Source of the DNA: Nocardiopsis metallicus
GTDB taxonomy: Bacteria; Actinomycetota; Actinomycetes; Streptosporangiales; Streptosporangiaceae
Assembly: GCF_014201115.1 (NCBI RefSeq)
Contig: NZ_JACHDO010000001.1
Location: 2,108,001-2,172,000, forward strand
Reading direction: 5' to 3'
Length of the DNA stretch: 64,000 nucleotides
The position numbers and the translations under genes were made by a program. The notes beneath the pieces were generated by a model. That model was not told the origin of the DNA. It was given only the letters and a program-made list of their open reading frames with translations, and did not search any database. Of this stretch, positions 1-8,923 are shown piece after piece (positions within the stretch are counted from its first letter, which is position 1; every line of letters starts with the position of its first letter).

Positions 1-1141
1 GCCGCTGCCGCGCCCCGTTGGCGAGGTCGCCCTCGCCGCTCCCGTCTTCGGTGTCTGCGAGCAGCCGCATACTGCCCGAGGTGGGCGGGCGCAGTCCGGC
101 CAGGGACCAGGCCAGGGTGGACTTGCCGCTGCCGGACTCCCCCACCAGGGCGAGGACCTCGCCGCGGCGCAGGCCGAGCGTGACCCCGTCCACGGCGCGG
201 TGGGGCCCGTAGTCGATGGTGACGTCGCGTACGGACACCACTTCGGGGGCCTCGTCGGGGACGGGGCGGCGCGTGCGCACGGTCCGGGCGCCGTCCTCGC
301 CGACCTCGGCCAGGCCTCGGTCGCGGACCCGGGGAACGCTGGCGAGCAGGTGGCGGGTGTAGGCGTGCCGGGGGTCGGTGAACAGGGTGCCGGTGTCGGC
401 TGACTCCACGACCTCGCCCTCGCGCATGACGACCACCCGGTCCGCCATCCGCGCCACGACCCCGAGGTCGTGGCTGACCAGGACCGACGTCAGGCCGAGT
501 TCGTCGCTGAGCCCGGCGACCAGGTCGAGGACGCGGGCCTGGGTGACCACGTCCAGCGCCGTCGTGGGCTCGTCCAGGACGAGCACGCGGGGTTCGGCGG
601 CCAGCGCCATGGCGATCGCCACGCGCTGCTGCTGTCCGCCGGAGAGCTGGTGCGGGTAGCGGCGGACGATACCGTCGGGGTCGGGCAGCCCGACCTTGGC
701 CGCCAGGGTGCGGGCCCGCTCGCGCCGTTCGCCGCGGGTCAGCCCGAGGGGCAGCAGCGATTCCTCGATCTGCCGTCCGACCCGCATGGACGGGGTGAGC
801 GCGTTGCCCGCGTTCTGCCCGACCAGGGCGATGTCGGCGGCGCGCAGGTCGCGCAGGCCGCGGGCGTCCAGGGAGAGCACGTCGCGGCCGGCCACCTCGA
901 CCCTGCCTCCGGTGACCCGGGATCCGTGCCGCAGGTGTCCCAGCAGGGTCCCGGCGACGGTGGACTTGCCGCTGCCGGACTCGCCGACCACGGCCACGGT
1001 CTCCCCTGCGGCCGCCTCGAAGGACACCCCGCGCACGACGGTGACGTCGGCCCCGCCCGAGCGGTAGGCCACGGAGAGGTCGTCGACGCGGACCACCGCC
1101 TCGCCCCGGTGGGCGACGGTGTTTCTGTCAGCGGTGCTCAC
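1..1141 (-). CDS. Peptide/nickel-type ABC transporter, double ATP-binding protein (partial)
   Basis: Cytoplasmic ATPase energising the two permeases encoded just upstream. The visible ~380 residues hold one complete ABC domain (Walker A GESGSGKS, signature LSGGQQQR, Walker B VLVLDEP, H-loop SHD) and the start of a second one with another GESGSGKS Walker A. It is therefore a DppD-DppF type fusion of two nucleotide-binding domains, a common arrangement in actinomycetes. The GTG start at 1141 overlaps the permease stop in a GTGA, indicating translational coupling. The 3' end lies beyond the left edge. Substrate (peptide, nickel or other) cannot be told from this subunit. Confidence 0.9.
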   Translation of the reverse strand, partial: MSTADRNTVAHRGEAVVRVDDLSVAYRSGGADVTVVRGVSFEAAAGETVAVVGESGSGKSTVAGTLLGHLRHGSRVTGGRVEVAGRDVLSLDARGLRDLRAADIALVGQNAGNALTPSMRVGRQIEESLLPLGLTRGERRERARTLAAKVGLPDPDGIVRRYPHQLSGGQQQRVAIAMALAAEPRVLVLDEPTTALDVVTQARVLDLVAGLSDELGLTSVLVSHDLGVVARMADRVVVMREGEVVESADTGTLFTDPRHAYTRHLLASVPRVRDRGLAEVGEDGARTVRTRRPVPDEAPEVVSVRDVTIDYGPHRAVDGVTLGLRRGEVLALVGESGSGKSTLAWSLAGLRPPTSGSMRLLADTEDGSGEGDLANGARQR

Positions 1142-2061
1142 GAGCTCTCCTTCACGCGGTCGACGCCCCAGGCCTTGGCGAGGCCGTCGGCGGACAGGTT
1201 CAGCCCGACGACCAGGGTCGCCAGGGCGATGATGGGTGCCAGGCTCGCCCACGGCACCACGACCATCGCGGTGCGGTTCTCCGCCACCATCAGCCCCCAG
1301 TCCGGGGTCGGCGGGTTGGCGCCGAAGCCCAGGAAGGAGAGCGAGCTGATGAGAAGGACCACCCAGGAGGCGCGCATCGCGAACTCCACGGAGACCACGT
1401 TGACGATGTTGGGCAGGACCTCGCGGACCAGGATCGGGAGAGTGCGCTCGCCTCGGGCCCGGGCCGCGGTGACGTAGTCGAGCGGGGCCACGCCCAGGGC
1501 GGCCGCCCGCACCACGCGCACCACCTGTGGGGAGTAGACGATCGTCACCGCCAGGACGATCACCGCCGGTCCGGCGCCGAGCACGGTGACGACCACCAGC
1601 AGGGCCAGGATCGGCGGGATCGCCAGGACGGCGTCGAGCACACGCATCAGCGCGTCGTCGAACCATCCTCCCCTGAGCGCGGTGACACAGCCCAGAAGGG
1701 TGCCGAGGGCGACCGCGCAGGCGGTCGCGGCGAACGAGACGACCAGGGCGTACTGTCCGCCGTAGAGCACCCGGGTGAGGACGTCGCGGCCCAGGGCGTC
1801 GGTGCCCGCCCAGTGGTCGGGGCCCGGACCGAGGAGTGCCTGGTCGGGCGTGTTGGCGGTGGGTGAGTACGGGGTGAGCAGCGGTGCGAGCAGGGCCAGC
1901 AGGACGTGCAGGGCGACCAGGCCCAGGCCCACCGTCGCCGGGGTGGAGCGGGTCAGCGAGCGCAGGGCGCGCCGCAGGGCTCCGGGCGCCGGGGCCGACC
2001 CGGCCTCGTGCGCGGCCTCCCGGGCCTCACCTCCGGCGGGTGTCTGGTTGGACTCGCTCAT
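1138..2061 (-). CDS. ABC transporter permease, DppC/NikC type
   Basis: 307-residue inner-membrane permease of the binding-protein-dependent (OppC/DppC) family. It has a ~30-residue cytoplasmic N-terminus, a first membrane helix near residues 42-62, the OppC N-terminal region with the family-typical GTDALGRDVLTRVLYG stretch, then five more helices. The EAA loop that contacts the ATPase is seen around ARARGERTLPILVREVLPN. Its start overlaps the upstream permease gene by four bases and its stop overlaps the ATPase start, so it is the third gene of a tightly coupled four-gene operon. Confidence 0.92.
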   Translation of the reverse strand: MSESNQTPAGGEAREAAHEAGSAPAPGALRRALRSLTRSTPATVGLGLVALHVLLALLAPLLTPYSPTANTPDQALLGPGPDHWAGTDALGRDVLTRVLYGGQYALVVSFAATACAVALGTLLGCVTALRGGWFDDALMRVLDAVLAIPPILALLVVVTVLGAGPAVIVLAVTIVYSPQVVRVVRAAALGVAPLDYVTAARARGERTLPILVREVLPNIVNVVSVEFAMRASWVVLLISSLSFLGFGANPPTPDWGLMVAENRTAMVVVPWASLAPIIALATLVVGLNLSADGLAKAWGVDRVKESS

Positions 2062-3017
2062 CGGGAGCTCCTCTCACCGGTGCGCAGGCGCGGGTTGAGC
2101 GCCATCGCCCCGAGGTCGGCGGCGAGGTTGCACAGGACGTAGACGACCGCGCTGAGCACGGCGATGGCCTGGAGTACGGGTAGGTCGCGGTTGTGCACGG
2201 CCTCGAGCATCAGTTGGCCGATACCGGGGTAGTTGAAGACGTTCTCCACCACGGCGACGCCGCCGACCAGCCAGGCGACGTTCATCGCGATCACGTTGAG
2301 GGTGGGCAGCAGGGCGCTGGGCAGGGCGTGGCGGACGACCACGCGCGCGGTGCCGATGCCCTTGAGCCGGGCTGTGGTGACGAACTCGCTAGCCATCACG
2401 TCGATGACACTGGTCCTGGTCATGCGCACGATGTAGGCGGTCATCACGACCGACAGCGCGATGGTGGGCAGCACGATCGCGGGCAGCAGGTCGGCCACCG
2501 GAGCGGAGGCCTCGTCCAGGACCACGGCGGGCAGGACGGGGACCGTGATGGACAGGGCCAGTACGAGCAGGGTCGCCACCACGAACTCCGGGACGCTCAT
2601 CCCGACCAGGGTGAGGGTGGAGATCACGGTGTCCGGCCAGCGGTCGCGGTACAGGCCCGCGAGCACGCCCAGCACGATCGAGGCGGTCACGGCGACCGCG
2701 ACGGTGGCCACCGCGATGAGCATGGTGTTGCGCAGGTGGAGCCAGAGCGTGGCGGCCACCGCCTCACCGGAGACCAGGGAGACTCCGAAGTCGCCCTGGA
2801 CCACACCGGCGATCCAGTCCAGGAAGCGCAGGACGGCGGGCTGGTCCAGGCCCATCTGCTCGCGCAGCGCGGCCACGGCCTCGGGGGTGGCGTCCTGGCC
2901 GAGCACCTGGGTGGCGACGTCGCCCGGCAGGAGCTGTACCGCGGCGAAGACCATGATCGAGGCGAGCAGGACGGTGACGACCGCGGAGAGCAGCCTTCGT
3001 GTGACGTAGAACAGCAT
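2058..3017 (-). CDS. ABC transporter permease, DppB/NikB type
   Basis: 319-residue permease beginning MLFYVTRRLL, the normal start of DppB/OppB proteins. It has a first helix (residues ~8-28), a long periplasmic segment with GLDQPAVLRFLDWI, and five further helices. The EAA loop is TARLKGIGTARVVVRHALP. An open frame continues far upstream in the opposite reading of the binding-protein gene, but the ATG at 3017 is right because it shares one base with the binding-protein stop (TGATG) and begins at the family's first helix. Pairs with the DppC-type permease to form the channel. Confidence 0.92.
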   Translation of the reverse strand: MLFYVTRRLLSAVVTVLLASIMVFAAVQLLPGDVATQVLGQDATPEAVAALREQMGLDQPAVLRFLDWIAGVVQGDFGVSLVSGEAVAATLWLHLRNTMLIAVATVAVAVTASIVLGVLAGLYRDRWPDTVISTLTLVGMSVPEFVVATLLVLALSITVPVLPAVVLDEASAPVADLLPAIVLPTIALSVVMTAYIVRMTRTSVIDVMASEFVTTARLKGIGTARVVVRHALPSALLPTLNVIAMNVAWLVGGVAVVENVFNYPGIGQLMLEAVHNRDLPVLQAIAVLSAVVYVLCNLAADLGAMALNPRLRTGERSSR

Positions 3018-4615
3018 CAGGGCCTCAATCCGATGTTGAGGTAGTCGAACTCGAACCCGTACTCGCGGTAGTTGAGGACGTCCCGGGACAGGCCCACCAG
3101 GCGGTCGGCGAACATCGGCGTCATGGCTCCGCCCTCCTCGACGACCAGGACCTGGGCGTCCTGGTAGAGGGTGCGGCGGCGGTCCTCGTCCGCGGTGCGG
3201 CGGGCGTCGTCCAGGAGGGTGTCGAAGTCCTCGTTGGACCAGGCGGTCTCGTTGTAGGAGGAGCCGCTGCGGAAGACCTGGTTGAGCAGCTGGTCGGCGG
3301 GGCGTCCGGTGTACCAGTAGGTGGCCATCAGGGGCCGCCGCATCCAGATCTGGGTGTAGTAGTAGTCGGCCGAGGCGTTGCGCACGGTGACGTCGATCCC
3401 CGCCTCGGCCACCGAGTCGCGGTAGGCCAGCGCCATGGGGGTGAAGACCGGGTCGTAGCTGGAGGTGTAGAGGTCGACGCGCAGGTCCTCGCGGCCCGCC
3501 TCGGCGAGCAGGGCGCGTGCCCGGTCGGGGTCGTGGTCGAGCGCGTGGTCGGTCCAGTAGGGGGTGCCGGGCGGGACCGGGTTGTCGTTGCCGACCACAC
3601 CGGTGCCCTGGAGGGCCACGTCGATGATGAGCCGGGGGTCGTAGGCGTGCTTCATGGCGCGGCGAACCCGGGGGTCGGTGAACGGCTCCGCGGTGGTGAG
3701 CATCGGCAGGACGTACCACTGGGCGTTGACCGACCGGGCGATGGTCGCCCGTTCGGAGGCCTCCACCACGCGGGCGGTGGCGAAGTCCAGGTTGGTCTGG
3801 GAGATGAGGTCGACCTGTCCGGCCAGCAGTGCGTTGACGCGGGCCTGGATGTCGGTCATCGCGAACATCTCGACGGCGTCCAGGACGGGCGCGCCCTCCC
3901 AGTGGCCGTCGTTGGCGACCACTCTGCCCCGGCCGCCCGGTGAGAAGGAGTCGAGCCGGAACGGGCCGGTGCCGATCCCGCTCTCCCCGATCGTGTCGCC
4001 GCTGCCCTCCGGGATGACGTAGCAGTGGTAGCTGGTCAGCAGGGCGGGGAACTCGAAGTTGGGTTCCTTGAGCTCGACCACCAGGACCCCCGGTTCGGGG
4101 GTGCCGAGTCCGGCCGGGTCGACCAGGGGTGCGAGTACCGTGCCCTGGGGCGAGGCGAGGTCGGGGTCCACGATGCGGCGCAGTGTGTAGGCGGCGTCCG
4201 CGGAGGTGAACGGGGTGCCGTCGTGGAAGGTGACCCCCTCGCGCAGCCGGAAGGTCCAGGTGGTGCCGTCCTCGCTCGGCTCCCACTCCGTGGCGAGATC
4301 GGGGACCGTCTCGCCGGACTCGTCCATCCTGACCAGACGGTTGTACAGCGCGCCGAGGTACTCGTAGGCCGACAGCGAGCTGGCCGGGTCGAGCGTCTCG
4401 GCCTGCGACGCCGGCGGGCGCGCCATGCGCAGCACCCCTCCGTCGGCGGTGGCCCCGGTGGCCGCGCCCTCCGGGATCGGCGGGGCCGCCTGCCGGTCGG
4501 ACGCCCCGCAGCCGGGCAGCAGGACCGCGGCACCGAGTGCGCCCGCCCCTCCCAGCAGCGCGGTTCTGCGCGGGATCTGTGGCGGGTTGCCCGCGGAACC
4601 CGGTGAGCGCGGCAT
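3017..4615 (-). CDS. ABC transporter substrate-binding lipoprotein (SBP family 5)
   Basis: 532-residue extracellular binding protein of the peptide/nickel/opine family (SBP_bac_5). The N-terminus carries a twin-Arg-like PRRTALLGG followed by a hydrophobic stretch and the lipobox LLPGC (Cys about residue 36), so it is probably a Tat-exported lipoprotein. Family signatures include ATEWEPSEDGTTWTFRLREG and VTFHDGTPFTSADAAYTL. It is the first gene of the operon with the two permeases and the double ATPase. A large palindrome lies 55 bases upstream of its start and is a likely operator. The ligand is not deducible from sequence alone. Confidence 0.92.
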   Translation of the reverse strand: MPRSPGSAGNPPQIPRRTALLGGAGALGAAVLLPGCGASDRQAAPPIPEGAATGATADGGVLRMARPPASQAETLDPASSLSAYEYLGALYNRLVRMDESGETVPDLATEWEPSEDGTTWTFRLREGVTFHDGTPFTSADAAYTLRRIVDPDLASPQGTVLAPLVDPAGLGTPEPGVLVVELKEPNFEFPALLTSYHCYVIPEGSGDTIGESGIGTGPFRLDSFSPGGRGRVVANDGHWEGAPVLDAVEMFAMTDIQARVNALLAGQVDLISQTNLDFATARVVEASERATIARSVNAQWYVLPMLTTAEPFTDPRVRRAMKHAYDPRLIIDVALQGTGVVGNDNPVPPGTPYWTDHALDHDPDRARALLAEAGREDLRVDLYTSSYDPVFTPMALAYRDSVAEAGIDVTVRNASADYYYTQIWMRRPLMATYWYTGRPADQLLNQVFRSGSSYNETAWSNEDFDTLLDDARRTADEDRRRTLYQDAQVLVVEEGGAMTPMFADRLVGLSRDVLNYREYGFEFDYLNIGLRP

Positions 4616-4669
4616 GACTTCCCCTCTGTTCCTCTGTGCTCCGTGCGTCCTGCATGCCCCTTGAACGGG

Positions 4670-4692
4670 TTAATCGTTCAATGAACGATTAA
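4670..4692. promoter_or_regulatory. 23-bp palindromic operator candidate upstream of the peptide/nickel ABC operon
   Basis: Two perfect 11-base arms, TTAATCGTTCA and TGAACGATTAA, flank a single central A. Extra half-sites TTGAACG occur at 4661-4667 and 4701-4707, so the motif is repeated across about 47 bases. It sits between the divergently placed ends of the binding-protein gene (start 4615, minus) and the siderophore ATPase gene (stop at 4839, minus), so the only promoter it can serve nearby is that of the ABC operon. Size and symmetry suit a TetR- or GntR-type repressor. No such regulator is encoded next to it. Confidence 0.6.
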
Positions 4693-4838
4693 TACGATCC
4701 TTGAACGATAGGGGTTCGGTTGCCGGGATTCAAGGTGGGACGGGAGCCCTCGGCCGGGGCCGGGCAGCACGAAGGGACCCGCACGTCCGGTGTCGTCGGG
4801 TGTGCGGGCCCCTGCGCGGAACCTCGGAGAACCGGCGG

Positions 4839-5651
4839 TCAGTCCACCAGGACCGCGCGGTGGTGCCTGCCGATCGGCAGCATCAGCGGCTTGCCCGAGG
4901 TGGGGTCGGTGATGATCCGACTCTCCATCCCGAACACCGCCCGCACCAGGTCGGGGGTGAGCACCCGACCGGGCGGGCCCGCCGCGTGGAGTCCGCCGTC
5001 GGCGAGCGCGATGAGGTGGTCGGAGTAGCGGGCGGCGAGGTTGAGGTCGTGCAGCACCAGCACGATCGTGGTACCGCGGGAGGCGTTGAGGTCGGTGAGC
5101 AGGTCCAGGACCTCGACCTGGTGACTGACGTCCAGGAAGGTGGTGGGCTCGTCCAGCAGCAGCAGGTCCGTACGCTGGGCGAGCGCCATCGCGATCCACA
5201 CGCGCTGGCGCTGCCCGCCGGAGAGCTCGTCCACGGCCCGGTCGGCCAGTTCCGCCGTTCCGGTGGCCTCCAGCGCCTCGGCCACCGCCTCGTCGTCCTG
5301 GCGGCTCCACCGGGTGAGCACCCGCTGGTGCGGATGCCTGCCCCGGCCGACCAGGTCGGACACGGTGATGCCCTCCGGGGCCACCGGGGACTGCGGGAGC
5401 AGCCCGAGCGTGCGCGCCACCGCCTTGGGCGGCATGCGGTGCACCTCCTGGCCGTCGAGCAGCACCCGTCCGCTGCGTGGCGCCAGCAGGCGCGACATGG
5501 AGCGCAGCAGCGTGGACTTGCCGCAGGCGTTGGCGCCGACGATCGAGGTGATCCGGCCGGGCGGCACGGCGAGGTCGAGGGAGTCGATGACGTCGCGGTC
5601 CTTGTAGCCGAGCGTCAGTTCCTCGACGAGGAGCGAGTGACCCGTGGTCAA
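4839..5651 (-). CDS. Iron-siderophore ABC transporter ATP-binding protein (FecE/FepC-like)
   Basis: 270-residue ATPase with Walker A GANACGKST, Q-loop LLPQSP, signature LSGGQRQRVWIAMAL, Walker B LLLLDEP and H-loop VLHDLN, all typical of the FecE/FepC siderophore group. A TTG start at 5651 is chosen because it overlaps the upstream permease stop as TTGA and starts at the first strand of the ABC fold; longer readings would run through the permease gene in another frame. Last gene of the operon binding protein, permease, permease, ATPase. Confidence 0.92.
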   Translation of the reverse strand: MTTGHSLLVEELTLGYKDRDVIDSLDLAVPPGRITSIVGANACGKSTLLRSMSRLLAPRSGRVLLDGQEVHRMPPKAVARTLGLLPQSPVAPEGITVSDLVGRGRHPHQRVLTRWSRQDDEAVAEALEATGTAELADRAVDELSGGQRQRVWIAMALAQRTDLLLLDEPTTFLDVSHQVEVLDLLTDLNASRGTTIVLVLHDLNLAARYSDHLIALADGGLHAAGPPGRVLTPDLVRAVFGMESRIITDPTSGKPLMLPIGRHHRAVLVD

Positions 5652-6682
5652 AGGGAGCCTCCCACACGGTTGGTGCGGACGATGAGGTAGACGAGGTAGG
5701 GGGCGCCGAGCACGCCGGTGACGACCCCCACGGGAAAGCGGGTGCCGAAGGCGAACTGGCCGCAGAAGTCGGCCACCAGGACCAGCAGCGCGCCGACCAG
5801 GGCCGAGGGCACCAGCAGGGAGCCGTCCGAGCCCACCAGGCGGGCGGCGATCGGCCCGGACAGGAAGGCCACGAAGGCGATCGGTCCGGCCGCGGCGGTG
5901 GCGAAGGCGATGAGCCCGACGGCGCCGACGATCGCCAGCAGCCGGGTGCGGTCCACCCGCACCCCCAGGGCCGAGGCGGTGTCGTCGCCCAACTGGAGCG
6001 CGGAGAGGTTGCCCGACAGCCCCAGCAGCACCGGTGCGAGCACGGCCAACGCGGCGACCACCGGCAGGGTCGCGTTCCAGCTGGTGCCGTTGAGGCTGCC
6101 GGTCAGCCAGCGCATCGCCTCCTGCAGGTCCCAGGTGGCGGCGCGGTCGAGGATGTACGACGTGATGCTGTTGAGCATGGCGGCCACGCCGATGCCGATC
6201 AGGATGAGCCGGGTGCCGGAGACCCCGCTCTTGTACGAGAGCGCGTACACGAGCAGGGCCACGCCCAGCCCGGCGACGATCGCGAAGACCGACACACCGG
6301 TTCTGTCCAAGGACAGCACCACGATGGCGAAGGTCGCGGCGGCGCCGGCGCCGGCGCTGATGCCGATGATGTCGGGGCTGGCCAGCGGGTTGCGCAGCAT
6401 GGTCTGGAAGGTGACACCGGCCATCCCGAAGCAGGCTCCGGCGGTGATGGCGAGTACGGCGCGGGGCAGGCGCAGTCGCCCCACGGTGAACGAGGCGCCG
6501 GGCACGTCCTGGCCGAGGACGACCCTGGCGACGTCGCCGGGCGGGTAGAAGGTCTGCCCGACCATGAGGGTGAGGGCGAAGCCGAGGACGATCAGGGCGG
6601 CGAGGAGGCCGACCACGGTGTGCCGTCGGCGGGCGCGGCGCCCGCGACCGCGGGCGACGGTCTCGACGGTGGAGATGCTCAC
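5648..6682 (-). CDS. Iron-siderophore ABC transporter permease (FecD-like)
   Basis: 344-residue FecCD/BtuC-family permease with about ten hydrophobic segments. The conserved core MLRNPLASPDIIGISAGAGA and later GPIAFVAFLSGPIAARL are hallmarks of the family. The GTG start at 6682 overlaps the stop of the upstream permease as GTGA. It forms a heterodimer with the neighbouring FecC-like permease and is served by the ATPase that follows. Confidence 0.92.
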   Translation of the reverse strand: MSISTVETVARGRGRRARRRHTVVGLLAALIVLGFALTLMVGQTFYPPGDVARVVLGQDVPGASFTVGRLRLPRAVLAITAGACFGMAGVTFQTMLRNPLASPDIIGISAGAGAAATFAIVVLSLDRTGVSVFAIVAGLGVALLVYALSYKSGVSGTRLILIGIGVAAMLNSITSYILDRAATWDLQEAMRWLTGSLNGTSWNATLPVVAALAVLAPVLLGLSGNLSALQLGDDTASALGVRVDRTRLLAIVGAVGLIAFATAAAGPIAFVAFLSGPIAARLVGSDGSLLVPSALVGALLVLVADFCGQFAFGTRFPVGVVTGVLGAPYLVYLIVRTNRVGGSL

Positions 6683-7737
6683 AGGGCACGGACCTTCTGG
6701 CGTCTGACGATGTAGATGAAGAAGGGGGCGCCGACCAGGGCGGTCACGATCCCCACGTCGATCTGTCCGGGGCGCGCCACGATGCGGCCGAGCACGTCCG
6801 CGGCGGTGAGCAGCGCGGCCCCGGTCAGGGCCGAGAACGGCAGCAGCCAGCGGTGGTCCACGCCGACCAGCAGGCGGCACACGTGCGGGACGACCAAGCC
6901 GACGAAGCCGATGGGGCCGGTGACGGCGGTGCTGGCCCCGCAGAGCACGACGGCTCCGGCCGAGGCGGTGACCCGCGAGGCCTCCACGCGTTGGCCCAGC
7001 CCCGCGGCGAGCTCGTCGCCCAGGGCCAGGAGGTTGAGCCCGCGCGCGCAGAGCAGGCAGACGATGAAGCCGACCGCGAGGAAGGGCAGCACGTGGGAGA
7101 TGGCGTCGTAGGTGCCGCCGCCGACTCCGCCGATCTGCCAGGAGCGGACCCCGTCGGCGATGTCGTTGCGCGGGAGCACGACGGCGCTGGTGAACGAGGC
7201 CAGCGCGGCGGAGGTGGCGGCTCCGGCGAGGGCGAGTTTGAGCGGGGTCGGGCCGCCGCGGCCCATGGAGCCGATGACGTGTACGAACAGCGCGGTGAGC
7301 CCGGCTCCGGCGATTCCCCACCAGATGTAGTCGGTGGCGGTGGCCAGGCCGAAGAATGCCATGCCGGTGACCACGGCGAGCGAGGCTCCCATGTTGACGC
7401 CCAGGATGCCGGGATCGGCCAGGGGGTTGCGGGTAGCGCCCTGCATGACCGCGCCGGATATCCCGAGGGCCGCGCCGACCAGTACGGCGAGCAGGGTCCG
7501 GGGGATGCGTTTGGCGACCGCGGCCTCGTTGAAGCCCTCGGCCGACCCGCCGAAGGCCGCGACGATGTCGGCCCACGCGACGTCGCGGGAGCCGACGGAG
7601 ACCGAGAGGAACATCAGGCCGAGCAGGACCGTGAGGGTCAGGAGCAGCCAGAGGGGGCGGGCCCGGCGCGGGGGCCGCTCGGTGGCGGCCCCCGTTTCGG
7701 TGGCAGCGTGCTGGGTGGAGGTGTGCCGCGCGGTCAC
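6679..7737 (-). CDS. Iron-siderophore ABC transporter permease (FecC-like)
   Basis: 352-residue FecCD-family permease. The N-terminal ~30 residues are polar; then hydrophobic segments with the family core GATRNPLADPGILGVNMGAS and GPIGFVGLVVPHVCRLLVG. A GTG start at 7737 overlaps the binding-protein stop as GTGA. Length and motifs are normal for the family. Second gene of the iron-regulated operon that begins with the lipoprotein. Confidence 0.92.
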   Translation of the reverse strand: MTARHTSTQHAATETGAATERPPRRARPLWLLLTLTVLLGLMFLSVSVGSRDVAWADIVAAFGGSAEGFNEAAVAKRIPRTLLAVLVGAALGISGAVMQGATRNPLADPGILGVNMGASLAVVTGMAFFGLATATDYIWWGIAGAGLTALFVHVIGSMGRGGPTPLKLALAGAATSAALASFTSAVVLPRNDIADGVRSWQIGGVGGGTYDAISHVLPFLAVGFIVCLLCARGLNLLALGDELAAGLGQRVEASRVTASAGAVVLCGASTAVTGPIGFVGLVVPHVCRLLVGVDHRWLLPFSALTGAALLTAADVLGRIVARPGQIDVGIVTALVGAPFFIYIVRRQKVRAL

Positions 7738-8759
7738 TGTGCTCCGTCGGCGGCCTCGGCCAGGAGCGACAGGTAGTCGTCGAGGACCCAGGAGATCGAC
7801 AGCGGGGTCGGGTTGGCGGCGGTACCGAGCGGGCTGTCGCCTGGCAGGCCGACCACGGCGGAGTTCTCCACCGCGGGCATCTGGGCCAGCAGCGGGTCGC
7901 CCTCCAGGGCCTCGATCAGTTCTTCGCCGCCATAGGTGACGATGATGTCGACGTCGTCGAAGGTGTCGGCCTGTTCGGCGCTGTGCGTGAGGGAGAACTG
8001 GTCTGTTGCGGCGGAGGCCTCGGCGACGCTCCCGGGGGTGGCCAGGCCGATGTCCTCGAAGAACAGCGCGCGGGTGTCGTGTGTGGTGTAGAAGCTGACC
8101 TCGCTGAGGTCGCTGGTGTCCACGTGGGTGAGGAACATGGCCGAGGAGCCCTCGATCTGCGGGTGCTCGGCGACCGCGTCGGCGATCTCGGCCTCCAGCT
8201 CGACGATGAGCTCCGCGCCCTCGTCGGCCATGCCGATGGCGGCGCTGTTCAGCTCGATGGTGTCGCGCCAGGACGTGCCCCAGGCGGTCTCGGGGTAGGC
8301 GACGACGGGGGCGATCTCGCTCAGGGTGTCGTAGTCCTCCTGGGTGAGCCCGGAGTAGGCGGCGAGGATGACGTCGGGCGCGGTGTCGGCGACCGCCTCG
8401 AAGTCGATGCCGTCGGTCTCGTCGAAGAGCACGGGGGTCTGGGCGTCCAGCTCCTGGAGCTTCTCCTCGACCCACGGGAGTACGCCGTCGTCGTTGTCGT
8501 CGCCGAAGTTGGCGGCGGCCATGCCGACCGGGACGACGCCCAGGGCCAGGGGGACCTCGTGGTTGGCCCAGTTGACCGTGGCGACCCGCTCGGGCGCGGA
8601 GTCGATGGTCGTCGTGCCGAGCGCGTGCTCGACGGTGACGGGGGTCCAGTCACCGGAGTTCGCGGAGCCCTCCTCGGCGGGGGAGGAGGAGCAGGCGGCG
8701 AGGGTGAGGGGGATCAGCGCGGCCGCGGCGATGCGAGCCAGCCTTGAAACGCGGGGCAT
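7734..8759 (-). CDS. Iron-siderophore substrate-binding lipoprotein (FecB/FepB-like)
   Basis: 341-residue extracellular binding protein of the periplasmic-binding-protein type III fold. A lipoprotein signal peptide ends at LAAC (Cys about residue 22). Family features include the early APERVATVNWANHEVPLALGV stretch and VADTAPDVILAAYSGLTQEDYDTLSEIAPVVAY. It heads the operon encoding both permeases and the ATPase. A near-consensus iron box lies about 45 bases upstream, so iron repression is expected. The particular siderophore is unknown. Confidence 0.92.
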   Translation of the reverse strand: MPRVSRLARIAAAALIPLTLAACSSSPAEEGSANSGDWTPVTVEHALGTTTIDSAPERVATVNWANHEVPLALGVVPVGMAAANFGDDNDDGVLPWVEEKLQELDAQTPVLFDETDGIDFEAVADTAPDVILAAYSGLTQEDYDTLSEIAPVVAYPETAWGTSWRDTIELNSAAIGMADEGAELIVELEAEIADAVAEHPQIEGSSAMFLTHVDTSDLSEVSFYTTHDTRALFFEDIGLATPGSVAEASAATDQFSLTHSAEQADTFDDVDIIVTYGGEELIEALEGDPLLAQMPAVENSAVVGLPGDSPLGTAANPTPLSISWVLDDYLSLLAEAADGAQ

Positions 8760-8804
8760 GGTGTCCTTCCGGTGGTGTCCCTGTGCACCCCCGAAAACCG
8801 GGAG

Positions 8805-8823
8805 TTAGGTTTGCCTAACCGAA
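8805..8823 (-). promoter_or_regulatory. DtxR/IdeR-type iron box
   Basis: TTAGGTTTGCCTAACCGAA matches the actinobacterial DtxR/IdeR/DmdR consensus TTAGGTTAGSCTAACCTAA at 17 of 19 positions. It lies 46 bases upstream of the siderophore binding-protein start, in the usual position for repression. The call rests on the consensus as remembered and on the iron-uptake genes behind it. Confidence 0.85.
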
Positions 8824-8923
8824 TTTAGGGTGCACTCAGTAGGTTCGCAATCGCGCGAAGAGGACACCCTTCCTCGCGAAACGGACACCACACCGATGAC
8901 AGGCCCAGCCACTGACCCGGCGG

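Noticed and set aside
470..1477. Long plus-strand open frame opposite the first ABC genes
   Set aside because: It is antisense to clear ABC ATPase and permease genes, lacks any ribosome site and has only low-complexity translation typical of high-GC shadow frames.
2058..4655. 865-residue reading that joins the permease to an upstream extension
   Set aside because: The extension is the binding-protein gene read in another frame; the permease begins naturally at 3017 with a TGATG junction.
4776..4814. Possible terminator after the siderophore ATPase gene
   Set aside because: The best stem is seven pairs with a mismatch and a long loop, too weak to list.
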